Shown: positions 15,528 through 23,937, counted from the stretch's first letter. The stretch: 45,804 nt of DNA from Burkholderiales bacterium (GCA_026125445.1 JAHCLE010000006.1:1-45804), one strand, 5' to 3'. A program made the numbers and translations. Notes: generated by a model not told the origin, from the letters alone.

Positions 15528-16754
15528 ATGCCTTCCCGTCGCCAGGCCCTGGCCGCCCTCGCCCTTCCGGCCGCCCTGCCCCTGGCCGGCTGCTGGGAAA
15601 AGGTGGGCCTGCTCAACCCCTGCGCCAACGCCGGCGACCCCGGCCACCGCGTCGATCCCCGGCTGGCGGCGCGGGCGTGGGCGGGGCTGGATCCCTCCCG
15701 GGTCCTCGACCTGCACGTCCACGTCGCCGGGGAGGGCAGCGGGCCGGGCGAGCCGTGGGTGAACCCGGCGATGACGTCCCTCGCCAACCCCTTCTCCTAC
15801 GCGCACTTCGCCCTCATGGCCAACGCGGCCTGCCTCGGCGACGACCCGGCCAACTGGAGCCGCCGCTACGTGCGCCGCCTCGAGGCGCTCGCCGACGAGT
15901 TCCCCTCCGGGGCGCGCTTCCTGCTGCTGGCCCTGGACGGCTACCACGGCGAGGATGGCCGGCTGGACCGGCACCGGACCGTCTTCCTGGTACCCGACGA
16001 GTACGTGGCCGGCATCGCGCGCGCGGCGCCGGAGCGCTTCCTCTGGTGCGCCTCGGTCCACCCGTACCGCGAGGACGCGATCGAGCGGCTGCGCGCCGCG
16101 GCCTCCCACGGCGCGCGCGCGGTGAAGTGGATCCCCTACTTCATGGGCATCGATCCCGCGAGCCCGCGCTGCCGCGCGTTCTACCGCGAGCTCGCGCGCC
16201 TGCGCCTGCCGCTCATCTCGCACGGCGGCTGGGAGCACGAGCTGGTCGACGGCGGCGTGCAGGACTACGGCAATCCCCTCAGGCTGCGCTCGCCGCTCGA
16301 GGAGGGGGTCACGGTCGTCGTGGCGCACTGCGGGATGCAGGGCGACTTCCCGGACCTCGACAGCCCGGGCTCTCGCAAGGCGAGGCCGAGCTTCGAGTAC
16401 TTCGCGCGCCTCATGGACACGCCCTCCCATCGAGGCCGGATCTACGGCGACCTCTCGGCGGTGGTCCTGGGGGGGCGCCAGCCGGGCGCGCTCGCCACGC
16501 TCATTTCCCGCTTCGAGTGGCACCCGTGGCTCGTCAACGGCTCCGACTACCCGGGGCCGGGCATCGTCGCGGTGATGGGGATGAAGGGGCTGGTGGACGA
16601 AGGCGTGCTCGCGGCGGCCGACGCGGAGAAGCTCGCGCACATCCAGCAGCACAACCCGCTGCTCTTCGACTTCTACCTCAAGCGCTGCCTCGCCTGGAAG
16701 GGAGAGCGCTGGCCCGCCTCGGTCTTCGAGTCGGCGCGGGTGCTGCGCCCCTAG
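15528..16754 (+). CDS. Tat-exported lipoprotein, amidohydrolase family
   Basis: 408 residues from ATG 15528, with GGAGG about ten bases upstream. The N-terminus MPSRRQALAALAL carries a twin-arginine motif and ends in the lipobox LPLAGC, so the product is probably exported folded and anchored by lipid. The mature part is an amidohydrolase-2 (TIM-barrel) protein: metal-binding DLHVHVAG, SHGGWEHE, VVAHCGMQGDF, and the catalytic-Asp region VNGSDYPGPG. Relatives decarboxylate or hydrolyse small ring compounds, but the substrate of this one is unknown. It is transcribed away from the STAS operon, with only 124 bases between, and faces the por operon tail to tail. Confidence 0.85.
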   Translation: MPSRRQALAALALPAALPLAGCWEKVGLLNPCANAGDPGHRVDPRLAARAWAGLDPSRVLDLHVHVAGEGSGPGEPWVNPAMTSLANPFSYAHFALMANAACLGDDPANWSRRYVRRLEALADEFPSGARFLLLALDGYHGEDGRLDRHRTVFLVPDEYVAGIARAAPERFLWCASVHPYREDAIERLRAAASHGARAVKWIPYFMGIDPASPRCRAFYRELARLRLPLISHGGWEHELVDGGVQDYGNPLRLRSPLEEGVTVVVAHCGMQGDFPDLDSPGSRKARPSFEYFARLMDTPSHRGRIYGDLSAVVLGGRQPGALATLISRFEWHPWLVNGSDYPGPGIVAVMGMKGLVDEGVLAAADAEKLAHIQQHNPLLFDFYLKRCLAWKGERWPASVFESARVLRP

Positions 16755-16760
16755 GCGGGG

Positions 16761-18386
16761 TCAGATCTCCTCGGGCACCATGCGGATGGCGCCGCAGGGG
16801 CACTCGGCGGCGCAGACGCCGCAGCCCTTGCAGTAGTCGTAGTTGAAGCGGAAGCGGTTGCCGGGCCCCAGCTTCACCACCGCGTTGTCGGGGCACACGC
16901 CGTAGCAGTTGTCGCACTCGAAGCAGTTGCCGCACGAGAGGCAGCGGCGCGCCTCGAAGAGCGCGGTGGTCTCGTCGAGCGCCATCACCACCTCGTCGAA
17001 GGAGGTGACGCGCTTCTGCAGGTCCAGCATCGGGCGCACCGTCTTGGAGGCGTCCGAGTAGTACCAGGTGTTGAGCTTCGCGTACTCCGCGATCTCGTGC
17101 TTCGGCCCCGGGTCGTAGGCGCCGCCCCTGAGCCAGGCGTCGATGTGGCGCGCGGCCTTCTTGCCGTGCCCGATGGCCACCGTCACCGTGCGCTCCGCGG
17201 GCACCATGTCGCCGCCCGCGAAGATGCCCTCGTGCGAGGTCATCATGTTGGGGCCCACCTTCACCACGCCGCCCTCGATCTCCAGGCCCGGCACGCGGTC
17301 CAGGAGCGAGAGGTCCACGTCCTGTCCCAGCGCCATCACCACGGAGTCGGCTTCGAGCGTCTCGAATTCCCCGGTGGGCTGCGGCACGCCCCTCTCGTCG
17401 AGCTGCATCTTCTCGACCGTGATCGCGCCCTCGCCCGCCTCCTTGATGGTGGACAGCCACTTGATGAGCACGCCCTCCTCGATCGCGTCCTGCACCTCGA
17501 AGTCGTGCGCCGGCATCTTCTCGCGCGTGCGGCGGTAGACGATCATCGCCTCCTCCGCACCCAGGCGCTTGGCGGTGCGCGCCACGTCGATGGCGGTGTT
17601 GCCGCCGCCGTAGACGACCACGCGCCGGCCGAGCAGGGGCTTGGATTCCCCCTCCATGCCGCGCAGCACCTGCACCGCGTCCATGATCTTCGCCGCCTCG
17701 TTGGCCGGGATGTAGGCGCGCTTGGCGATGTGCGCCCCCACGGCGAGGAAAACGGCGTCGAACCCGCCCGCCTTCCTCGTGGCCATCACGTCGTCGACCT
17801 TGGCATCGAGCCTGAGCTCCACGCCCAGGTCGAGGATGCGCTTCACCTCGCCGTCCAGGACCTCCCGCGGCAGGCGGTAGGCCGGGATGCCGAAACGCAT
17901 CATGCCGCCCGCCATGGGCCCGGCCTCGTGGATCACGACCTTGTGGCCCAGGCGCGCGAGGTGGTAGGCCGCCGAGAGCCCCGAGGGCCCGGCGCCCACG
18001 ACCAGAACCCTCTTGCCGGTGGGCGGCGCCGGCGGGTCGAACTTCCAGCCGCGCTTGAGCGCCTCGTCGCCGAGGAAGTGCTCGACGGAGTTGATGCCCA
18101 CGGACGAGTCGAGGTGCGCGCGGTTGCACGCCCCCTCGCAGGGGTGGTAGCACACGCGCCCCATCACGGCGGGCATCGGGTTGTTCTGCACCAGCGAGCG
18201 CCACGCGGCCTCGTAGTCGCCGCTTTCGGCGTGGAAGAGCCAGCCCTGGATGTTCTCGCCCGCGGGGCAGGCGTTGTTGCAGGGCGGCAGGCGGTCGACG
18301 TACTCGGGCCGCAGCGTGCGCCACGACCCGGTGTGGTTGGCGAGGCTGGAGCCGGGGTCCAGCGTGATGGCGAAGGGCTTTCTCAT
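16761..18386 (-). CDS. NAD(P)-binding flavoprotein with C-terminal ferredoxin domain, partner of the 2-oxoacid oxidoreductase
   Basis: 541 residues; ATG 18386 overlaps the beta-subunit stop. The N-terminus has the GltD-type cysteine cluster (CNNACPAGENIQ, then CYHPCEGACNR). Residues 125-460 form the FAD/NAD(P) part of glutamate synthase small-subunit relatives: RVLVVGAGPSGLSAAYHLA for FAD, VVVYGGGNTAIDVARTAKRL for the nucleotide, and GIFAGGDMV. The last 60 residues hold cysteine clusters: CLSCGNCFECDNCYGVC and CKGCGVCAAECPCGAI, an 8-iron ferredoxin-like module. It probably passes electrons between NAD(P) and the oxidoreductase, replacing a separate delta (PorD) subunit, as in the NAD(P)-linked 2-oxoacid oxidoreductases described in denitrifying Azoarcus. 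Direction and nucleotide are not determined. Confidence 0.88.
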   Translation of the reverse strand: MRKPFAITLDPGSSLANHTGSWRTLRPEYVDRLPPCNNACPAGENIQGWLFHAESGDYEAAWRSLVQNNPMPAVMGRVCYHPCEGACNRAHLDSSVGINSVEHFLGDEALKRGWKFDPPAPPTGKRVLVVGAGPSGLSAAYHLARLGHKVVIHEAGPMAGGMMRFGIPAYRLPREVLDGEVKRILDLGVELRLDAKVDDVMATRKAGGFDAVFLAVGAHIAKRAYIPANEAAKIMDAVQVLRGMEGESKPLLGRRVVVYGGGNTAIDVARTAKRLGAEEAMIVYRRTREKMPAHDFEVQDAIEEGVLIKWLSTIKEAGEGAITVEKMQLDERGVPQPTGEFETLEADSVVMALGQDVDLSLLDRVPGLEIEGGVVKVGPNMMTSHEGIFAGGDMVPAERTVTVAIGHGKKAARHIDAWLRGGAYDPGPKHEIAEYAKLNTWYYSDASKTVRPMLDLQKRVTSFDEVVMALDETTALFEARRCLSCGNCFECDNCYGVCPDNAVVKLGPGNRFRFNYDYCKGCGVCAAECPCGAIRMVPEEI

Positions 18387-19378
18387 GATTCTTCCAGCAG
18401 GCGGAACTTGCGGACGTTGCGGTCGGCCTGCTCCTGGATGCGGCGGATCACGTCCTCCCGCGGCCTGGGCGAGAAGAGGTGCGCGTAGCGCTTCTGGGGC
18501 TTCAGGTATTCCTCGACCGGGAGCTTGCGGCGGATCTTCGCGACGCCCGTGACCTCGCCGTTCTCGGCCTCGAAGACGGGGAAGATGCCGGTCTCGTGCG
18601 CCAGGCGCGCCATGCGGATGGTGAGCGAGGAGTCGTGGCCCCAGCCCAGCGGGCAGGGCACCAGGATGTGCAGGTAGCGGGCGCCGCGGAACTCCATCGC
18701 GCGCCGGACCTTGGCCTCCAGGTCTCGCAGCTCCGAGACCGTGGCCGTGGCGACGTACGGGATGTTGTGCGCCATCGCGATGGCCGGCAGGTCCTTGCCC
18801 TGCCCGAAGGTGTTGCCGGGCGTGGTGCCCACCGCGGCCGTGGTCGCCGTGCGCGCCGCCGGCGGCGTGGCCGACGAGCGCTGCACGCCGGTGTTCATGT
18901 AGGCGCCGTTGTCGTAGCAGATGTAGAGGACGTCGTCGTTCCTCTCGAACATGCCCGACAGGCACCCGAAGCCGATGTCGGTCGTTCCGCCGTCGCCGCC
19001 CTGCGCGACCACGCGCACGTCCTCGCGGCCCTTCACGCGCAGCGCCGCGGCGATGCCCGTGGCGACGGCCGCCGTGTTGCCGAATAGGGAGTGGATCCAC
19101 GGCACCTGCCAGGATGTCTCGGGGTACGGCGTCGAGAAGACCTCGAGGCATCCCGTGGCGTTGGCCGCGATCAGCTGGCCGTTGGTGGCCTCCATCGCCG
19201 CGTCGATCGCGTAGCGGGCGCCCAGGGCCTCGCCGCATCCCTGGCAGGCGCGGTGGCCGGAGTTGAGCGAGTTGGTGCGCCGCAGCGTCGACTGCACCGA
19301 GCGCTCGTTGTCGGGGAGCAGGCGGTTGCCGACCGTGAAGGTCCCCGTCTGGTAGAACTTGACCGGCTGGAAGCTCAT
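18383..19378 (-). CDS. porB: 2-oxoacid:acceptor oxidoreductase, beta subunit (PorB-like)
   Basis: 331 residues from ATG 19378. The thiamine-diphosphate subunit of a pyruvate:ferredoxin-type oxidoreductase: GHRACQGCGEALGAR carries the CxxC iron-sulfur ligands, and the cofactor motif runs from VVAQGGDGGTTDIGF to YDNGAYMNTGVQRS. SATPPAARTAT and HILVPCPLGW are also typical of the pyruvate/phenylglyoxylate group. The 43-base gap after porA holds a 23-base sequence that recurs in the nuo operon. The gene overlaps the flavoprotein gene by four bases. Pyruvate is the default substrate; phenylglyoxylate or another 2-oxoacid cannot be excluded. Confidence 0.85.
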   Translation of the reverse strand: MSFQPVKFYQTGTFTVGNRLLPDNERSVQSTLRRTNSLNSGHRACQGCGEALGARYAIDAAMEATNGQLIAANATGCLEVFSTPYPETSWQVPWIHSLFGNTAAVATGIAAALRVKGREDVRVVAQGGDGGTTDIGFGCLSGMFERNDDVLYICYDNGAYMNTGVQRSSATPPAARTATTAAVGTTPGNTFGQGKDLPAIAMAHNIPYVATATVSELRDLEAKVRRAMEFRGARYLHILVPCPLGWGHDSSLTIRMARLAHETGIFPVFEAENGEVTGVAKIRRKLPVEEYLKPQKRYAHLFSPRPREDVIRRIQEQADRNVRKFRLLEES

Positions 19379-19390
19379 TGTTTTCTCACT

Positions 19391-19413
19391 TGACGGCTCG
19401 TTCCTCGACCACG
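19391..19413. repeat. 23-base repeat, copy 1 (porA-porB junction)
   Basis: Identical over 23 bases to 40580-40602; flanks differ on both sides. On the minus strand it includes GTCGAGGAACGAGCC and lies 13 bases before the porB start. It may be a shared translation-initiation or post-transcriptional element, or a dispersed repeat. Confidence 0.85.
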
Positions 19414-19421
19414 TGGGGTCC

Positions 19422-20675
19422 TCAGCGCAGCTGGGCCGTGACGAGGCCCACGTCGCGCACCACGGCCTCCGCGATGGGGCCGCTGCGGCGATGCTCGCGC
19501 TCGCGCGCGAGCGCGCGATCGACGGCCGCCTGGTTGAGGTCGAGGAAGGTGAGCGCCGGGAGCTTGCCCTCCGCGCACTGCAGGAAGACCCGCGACAGCG
19601 ACTCGATGGTGATGGGACGGCCTCCGAGGCCCGCGATCACGGTGTACACGTCGTCCAGCGAGCCGGCGTAGGAGGTGCGCACGTTGGCCGAGACGATGCC
19701 GCCCAGGCCGACGCCGAAGGCCTTCTCCACGACGATCACCTTCTTCGCGCCGGCCAGCGCCTCGCGGATGGCCTCCGTGGGCCACGGGCGGAAGCAGGTG
19801 ATGCCCAGCACGCCGATGCGGTGGCCCTTCTCGCGCAGCCCGTCCACGGTGTCCTTGATCGTGCCCAGCACGGAGCCCAGCGCGACCACCACGGTGTCGG
19901 CGTCCTCCATGCGGTAGCCGTGCATGAGCCCGCCGGAGTCGCGCCCGAAGGCCTCGCGGAACTGCGCGGCCCAGCCCGGGATGAGTTCCAGCGCCTGCAT
20001 CTGCTTCACGTGCGCGAGGTAGCGCACCTCGGTGAAGGCCTCGGGGCCGACCATGGCGCCCATCGACACGGGCTCCTGCGGGTCGAGCACCTGGCGCGGC
20101 TGGAAGGGCGGCAGGAACGCGTCCACCTGCTCCTGCGCGGGCATGTCCACGCGCTCGTAGGCGTGGGTGAGGATGAAGCCGTCCATGCACACCATCACCG
20201 GGATCGAGAGCTCCTCCGCCAGCCGGAAGGCCTGGATGTGCAGGTCGAGCGCCTCCTGGTTGGTCTCCGCGAAGAGCTGGATCCAGCCGCAGTCGCGCTG
20301 GCTCATCGAGTCGGTGTGGTCGTTCCAGATGTTGATGGGGGCGCCGATGGCGCGGTTGGCCACCGTCATCACGATGGGAAGCCCCATGCCGGCCGCGTTG
20401 AAGACGGCCTCGGCCATGAAGAGCAGCCCCTGGCTCGCGGTGGCGGTGTAGGCGCGCGCGCCGGCGGCCGAAGCCCCGATCGCCACGCTCATGGCCGCGA
20501 ACTCGCTCTCGACGTTGATGAACTCGCACGGCGTGAGGCTGCCCTCCTTCACCATCTCGCCCAGGCCTTCGACGATGTGGGTCTGGGGGGAGATGGGGTA
20601 GGCGCAGATCACCTCGGGGCGGCACAGGGCCACCGCCTCGGCGACCGCCTTGGAACCTTCAATCTGCTTGAGCAT
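19422..20675 (-). CDS. porA: 2-oxoacid:acceptor oxidoreductase, alpha subunit (PorA-like)
   Basis: 417 residues from ATG 20675, which overlaps the gamma-subunit end by 17 bases. Family features: EGSKAVAEAVALCRPEV and AYPISPQTHIVEGL for the pyrimidine-binding domain, EFINVESEFAAMSVAIGA with the conserved Glu, TATASQGLLFMAE, and the mid-region DMPAQEQVDAFLPPF and LDPQEPVSMGAM of pyruvate-type enzymes. The C-terminal transketolase-like part includes GVLGITCFRPWP and VVEKAFGVGLGGI. With the beta and gamma subunits it forms the CoA-dependent oxidative decarboxylase of a 2-oxoacid. Regulation is probably by the promoter in front of the ferritin-like gene. Confidence 0.87.
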   Translation of the reverse strand: MLKQIEGSKAVAEAVALCRPEVICAYPISPQTHIVEGLGEMVKEGSLTPCEFINVESEFAAMSVAIGASAAGARAYTATASQGLLFMAEAVFNAAGMGLPIVMTVANRAIGAPINIWNDHTDSMSQRDCGWIQLFAETNQEALDLHIQAFRLAEELSIPVMVCMDGFILTHAYERVDMPAQEQVDAFLPPFQPRQVLDPQEPVSMGAMVGPEAFTEVRYLAHVKQMQALELIPGWAAQFREAFGRDSGGLMHGYRMEDADTVVVALGSVLGTIKDTVDGLREKGHRIGVLGITCFRPWPTEAIREALAGAKKVIVVEKAFGVGLGGIVSANVRTSYAGSLDDVYTVIAGLGGRPITIESLSRVFLQCAEGKLPALTFLDLNQAAVDRALAREREHRRSGPIAEAVVRDVGLVTAQLR

Positions 20676-21249
20676 GGTGTTTGGCTCCGGCCTCCTGGCG
20701 CACGTGCTTGAAGGCGTCGGAGGCGGCCAGGATGTTGCCCTCCGCGATCTTGGCGGGGAATTTCTCCCGGATGGCCTTGCCCACGGACTCGAGCGAGATG
20801 AGCCCCGTGGCGGCCGCGAAGGCGCCGAGCAGCGCCGCGTTGGGCACCGGGCGCCCCACGCGCTTCATCGCGATCTCGGTGGCGGGCACGGTGTGCAGGT
20901 GCTGCGCCGGGAAGTCCTTCACGAACTCCGCGAGCCCCAGGGCGCGGAAGCTGCGCGCGGTGTTGATGAGGATGTAGCCGTCGCGCCTCAGTCCCCCGAA
21001 GACGTCGACCTGGTTGAGCAGCGTCGGGTCCTGGATGAGGATCGCGTCGGGCTGCAGGATGGGCTCGCGCAGGCGGATCTCGCGGTCGTCGAGGCGGCAG
21101 TAGGCCACCACGGGCGCGCCGGTGCGCTCGGAGCCGAAGCTGGGGAATGCCTGGGCGTGGCGTCCTTCGAGGAAGGCCGCGACGGAGAGCATTTCCGCCG
21201 CCGTGACCACCCCCTGGCCGCCGCGTCCGTGAATCCGGATCTGGAACAA
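20659..21249 (-). CDS. porG: 2-oxoacid:acceptor oxidoreductase, gamma subunit (PorG-like)
   Basis: 196 residues from a TTG at 21249. An upstream ATG (21276) is in frame, but the TTG is followed immediately by FQIRIHGRGGQGVVTAAE, the normal beginning of the family, and is preceded by a strong GAGGAGGAGG (21264-21255) five bases away. The domain binds CoA; SFGSERTGAPVVAYCR and LIQDPTLL are characteristic. It is the first structural gene of the por set and lies 74 bases after the ferritin-like gene on the same strand, so the five genes are probably one operon. Confidence 0.87.
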   Translation of the reverse strand: MFQIRIHGRGGQGVVTAAEMLSVAAFLEGRHAQAFPSFGSERTGAPVVAYCRLDDREIRLREPILQPDAILIQDPTLLNQVDVFGGLRRDGYILINTARSFRALGLAEFVKDFPAQHLHTVPATEIAMKRVGRPVPNAALLGAFAAATGLISLESVGKAIREKFPAKIAEGNILAASDAFKHVRQEAGAKHHAQAD

Positions 21250-21323
21250 GCGGGCCTCCTCCTCAAGAGCCCCCATCCTAGGGGCTCCGGGGGCGAGCGC
21301 CTTTGCGATTGATTAAATGGCGG

Positions 21324-21890
21324 CTACTTGGACGGAGGCGGGCCCTTGCGCAGGCGCCGCTCGCCGCCGAGGGCGAGCCCCGGGCCGCCGCCGGCGGCCA
21401 GGAGGGAATCCCAGTCCACGCCGTCGGCACGCACGTACTCCATCGCCCGGGTCACCCACTGCACGTGCTCGGCCTCCTCGCGGGCCATCTCCTCGGCGAG
21501 CTCGTGGATCTCGCCGTTGGCCGTCGTCCCCGCCACCCACTCGAAGAAGCGCTTGGCGCCCCTCTCGGCCTTGAGGGCGATCTCCAGGAGCTCGCGCGGG
21601 GTGGCCAGGCGGAACACCACCTCGCAGTCGGCCGATTCCGGGGGGCCCGCCTCGAGCCATCGGTAACGGTCGGGGGGCAACTCGGGGAGGGTGAGCCTTC
21701 CGGCGCGCTCCAGCAGGAGCTGGTGGTGCTCCTCCTCGAAGCGGGCGAGGTTGCCGCTCAGGCCCGCGAGCACCTCCTCGCCCCGGTCGGCGAAGTGCTC
21801 CTGGTAGCGGCGCCAGCAGCGGGCGGCCTCCCCTTCGATCGCGAGCGCGTGGGCGTAGAACTCCTCGACGCTTCCGATGGGTTCGAGCAT
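21324..21890 (-). CDS. Ferritin-like (rubrerythrin-type) protein heading the por operon
   Basis: 188 residues from ATG 21890, supported by GAGGAGGTG just upstream; an upstream ATG (21953) is less likely and would run through the regulatory palindrome. A four-helix ferritin-like domain is suggested by helices with metal-type motifs: FYAHALAIEGEAARCW, NLARFEEEHHQLLLERAG, RELLEIALKAERGAKRFFE and EEMAREEAEHVQWVTRAM, giving ExxH patterns twice. No rubredoxin domain is present. Ferritin-like diiron proteins often detoxify peroxide or O2. Here it may protect the oxygen-sensitive oxidoreductase encoded downstream, which is inference from position. An FNR-like palindrome lies 50 bases before the start. 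Confidence 0.75.
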   Translation of the reverse strand: MLEPIGSVEEFYAHALAIEGEAARCWRRYQEHFADRGEEVLAGLSGNLARFEEEHHQLLLERAGRLTLPELPPDRYRWLEAGPPESADCEVVFRLATPRELLEIALKAERGAKRFFEWVAGTTANGEIHELAEEMAREEAEHVQWVTRAMEYVRADGVDWDSLLAAGGGPGLALGGERRLRKGPPPSK

Positions 21891-21939
21891 GGCGGACACC
21901 TCCTCAGGCTCCACGATGCGCCAAGGCTGCAAGGGCCCG

Positions 21940-21953
21940 TTGACATGGGTCAA
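21940..21953 (-). promoter_or_regulatory. FNR/CRP-family palindrome upstream of the ferritin-por operon
   Basis: TTGAC-ATGG-GTCAA, a perfect 5-4-5 palindrome close to the FNR consensus TTGAT-N4-ATCAA. The centre lies 57 bases before ATG 21890. For class II activation the -10 would fall near 21913-21918, where the minus strand reads CATCGT, a weak match. The same palindrome with a different 4-base centre occurs before nuoA. Confidence 0.65.
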
Positions 21954-22001
21954 CGGCGCGGACCGCTCCCGCCCTGCCCCCGGGAGGGGCTCCCCCGACC
22001 G

Positions 22002-23786
22002 TCAGGGCCTCGCGCCTGCCAACCGCGCCAGGTCCCCGCGGACCCGGTCCAGCACCCCGGTCCAGTCTCCCGCGCGCTCCTGCCGGTAGAGCTTCGCCGA
22101 CGGATACCAGGGGCTGTCGTCCCGGTCGAGCAGCCAGCGCCAGTCGGGAACGTGCGCGAGCAGGATCCACGTCGGCTTGCCGAGCGCTCCGCCGAGGTGC
22201 GGGACGCTCGTGCACGTGCTGACGACGAGGTCCACGCACTCGACCAGGGCCGCCGTGTCGCCGAAATCGGCGAGCTCGTCCCCGAAGAACCGGATGCCGG
22301 GCCGCGACTCGAGGTCCTGGCGGTCCCCGGGCTTGATCTCCTTCTGCAGGCACACGACCTCGATCCCGCTCTCCGGCAGGGCCCTGGCGAACTCGGCGAG
22401 CCGCATGCTCCTGACGCCGTCGCGCGTGAAGGCCGACGTGCTGCTCCAGGCCACGCCCACGCGAAGGCCCCTGCGGGGACCGAGCCGCTCCTGCCAGTGC
22501 GCGAGCCGCCGGGGGTCTGCCGCGAGGTACCGTTCCGGCGCGGGGATCGTGGCGAGGTCGGTGCGGAACGCCCGCGGCAGGCTGAGCAGCGGGCAGCGCA
22601 GGTCGACGGCGGGAATCGTCTCGCCCGCCGCGACCACGGTCTCCACGCCCGCGAGGCTCTTCATCAGGGGCACCAGCGGGCGCTGAACCTCCAGGACCAC
22701 CTTCGCGCCGAGCCGGGCGACCATCGGCGCGTAGCGGCAGAACTGGATCGCGTCTCCGAGCCCCTGCTCGCCATGCAGCAGGATCGACCTGCCCGCGAGC
22801 GGCTCGGCGCCGACCCACAGGGGCTGCGGGTGCTCGCGCCGGAGGTGGGCGAAGGCATCCAGCTTCCAGCGCCACTCGTAGAGCTCCCACCCCGCCGCGA
22901 AGTCACCCCCCAGCAGCAGCGCGAGCGACTTGTTCCACCAGGCATCCCCGTAGCCGGGATCGAGCGCGATGGCGCGATCGAATTCGGCGATCGCGTCCCC
23001 GACCTGCCGCAGCTCCACCAACGCCCTGCCGCGGTTGACGAGGGCCTCCACGTAGTCCGGCTTCAGGGCCAGGGCCCGGTCGTAGGCGGCCACCGCATCG
23101 GCGGGACGGCGCAGCCGCAGCAGGGCGTTGCCGAGGTTGTTCAGGGGCTGCACGAACCCCGGCTTGAGCGCGACGGCCCGCTCGTAGCTCTCCACGGCGG
23201 CATCGAGGTCGCCGAGACCCGCGAGCATGACGCCGCGGTTGTAGTGGGCCTCCGCGAAGTCCGGCTCCAGGGAGACGGCGCGATCGTAGCTCGCGACGGC
23301 AGCCTCCCTTCGCCCGAGACCCTCGAGCGCGACGCCGCGGTTGTACCAGGCCTTGGCGTAGTCAGGCTTCAGGGCGACCGCGCGGTCGTAGGCCGCGATC
23401 GCCTCCTCCGCACGACCAAGCGCGGCGAGGGTGCCGCCCCGGTTGTAATGGGCCTCGGCGTAACGCGGCTGGATCGCGAGCGCCCGGTCGTAGGACGCGA
23501 GGGCCTCGTCCAGGCGCGCAAGGCTCTTGAGCACGTTCGCCAGGTTGTTGTGCGCGGAAGCATCCGACGGCCTTGCCGCCACGGCCCGGCGCAGCAGTTC
23601 GGCGGCCTCCGGCAGCCGCTGCGTCTGCGCGGCGATGATGCCGAGGAGGTTCAGCGCATCGAAGTCGCCCGCCCGGGCCGCGAGCACCTGCCGGCACGAC
23701 GCCTCGGAGCCCGCCCAGTCGCCGCGCTGGTAGGCGGCGATCGCCTGCTGCAGGGCGAGCTGCGGGTTCGGCACGCCGCTATTCAT
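22002..23786 (-). CDS. TPR protein with C-terminal OGT-like/glycosyltransferase-fold domain
   Basis: 594 residues from ATG 23786. Residues 8-300 consist of consecutive 34-residue tetratricopeptide repeats with the ALNPDYAEAHYNRG type signature (for example RYAEAHYNRGGTLAALGRAE, DYAKAWYNRGVALEGLGRRE). Residues 310-594 resemble the GT41/heptosyltransferase-like fold that follows TPRs in many bacterial proteins: ILLHGEQGLGDAIQFCRYAP, VGVAWSSTSAFTRDGVRSM, VVSTCTSVPHLGGALGKPTW. Sugar-nucleotide binding is plausible but the donor and acceptor are unknown; many such proteins act on surface glycans or flagellin. Its ATG follows the tRNA-Phe terminator by five bases and has no Shine-Dalgarno sequence, so how it is expressed is unclear. 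Confidence 0.85.
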   Translation of the reverse strand: MNSGVPNPQLALQQAIAAYQRGDWAGSEASCRQVLAARAGDFDALNLLGIIAAQTQRLPEAAELLRRAVAARPSDASAHNNLANVLKSLARLDEALASYDRALAIQPRYAEAHYNRGGTLAALGRAEEAIAAYDRAVALKPDYAKAWYNRGVALEGLGRREAAVASYDRAVSLEPDFAEAHYNRGVMLAGLGDLDAAVESYERAVALKPGFVQPLNNLGNALLRLRRPADAVAAYDRALALKPDYVEALVNRGRALVELRQVGDAIAEFDRAIALDPGYGDAWWNKSLALLLGGDFAAGWELYEWRWKLDAFAHLRREHPQPLWVGAEPLAGRSILLHGEQGLGDAIQFCRYAPMVARLGAKVVLEVQRPLVPLMKSLAGVETVVAAGETIPAVDLRCPLLSLPRAFRTDLATIPAPERYLAADPRRLAHWQERLGPRRGLRVGVAWSSTSAFTRDGVRSMRLAEFARALPESGIEVVCLQKEIKPGDRQDLESRPGIRFFGDELADFGDTAALVECVDLVVSTCTSVPHLGGALGKPTWILLAHVPDWRWLLDRDDSPWYPSAKLYRQERAGDWTGVLDRVRGDLARLAGARP

Positions 23787-23791
23787 GGGCG

Positions 23792-23814
23792 AAAAAGCCC
23801 GCGCGGGGCGGGCT
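23792..23814 (-). terminator. Rho-independent terminator after tRNA-Phe
   Basis: Minus strand: a 7-bp stem AGCCCGC/GCGGGCT (23814-23808 with 23802-23796), loop of five, followed by a run of T (23796-23792). It lies 10 bases downstream of the tRNA 3' end. Confidence 0.8.
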
Positions 23815-23824
23815 CGGGGGAATT

Positions 23825-23900
<76 letters not shown>

Positions 23901-23937
23901 GTTGTTTCCGGCCGGGAAGCGCGCTGCAGGCCGGGAA

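Noticed and set aside
21250-21276. ATG 21276 as the start of the gamma subunit
   Set aside because: The extra nine residues are not family-like, and a strong Shine-Dalgarno sequence sits just before the TTG at 21249.
22950-23760. Short-period DNA repeats as a possible CRISPR or tandem array
   Set aside because: The 102-base periodicity comes from the 34-residue TPR units of the protein; copies are divergent and there are no spacers.
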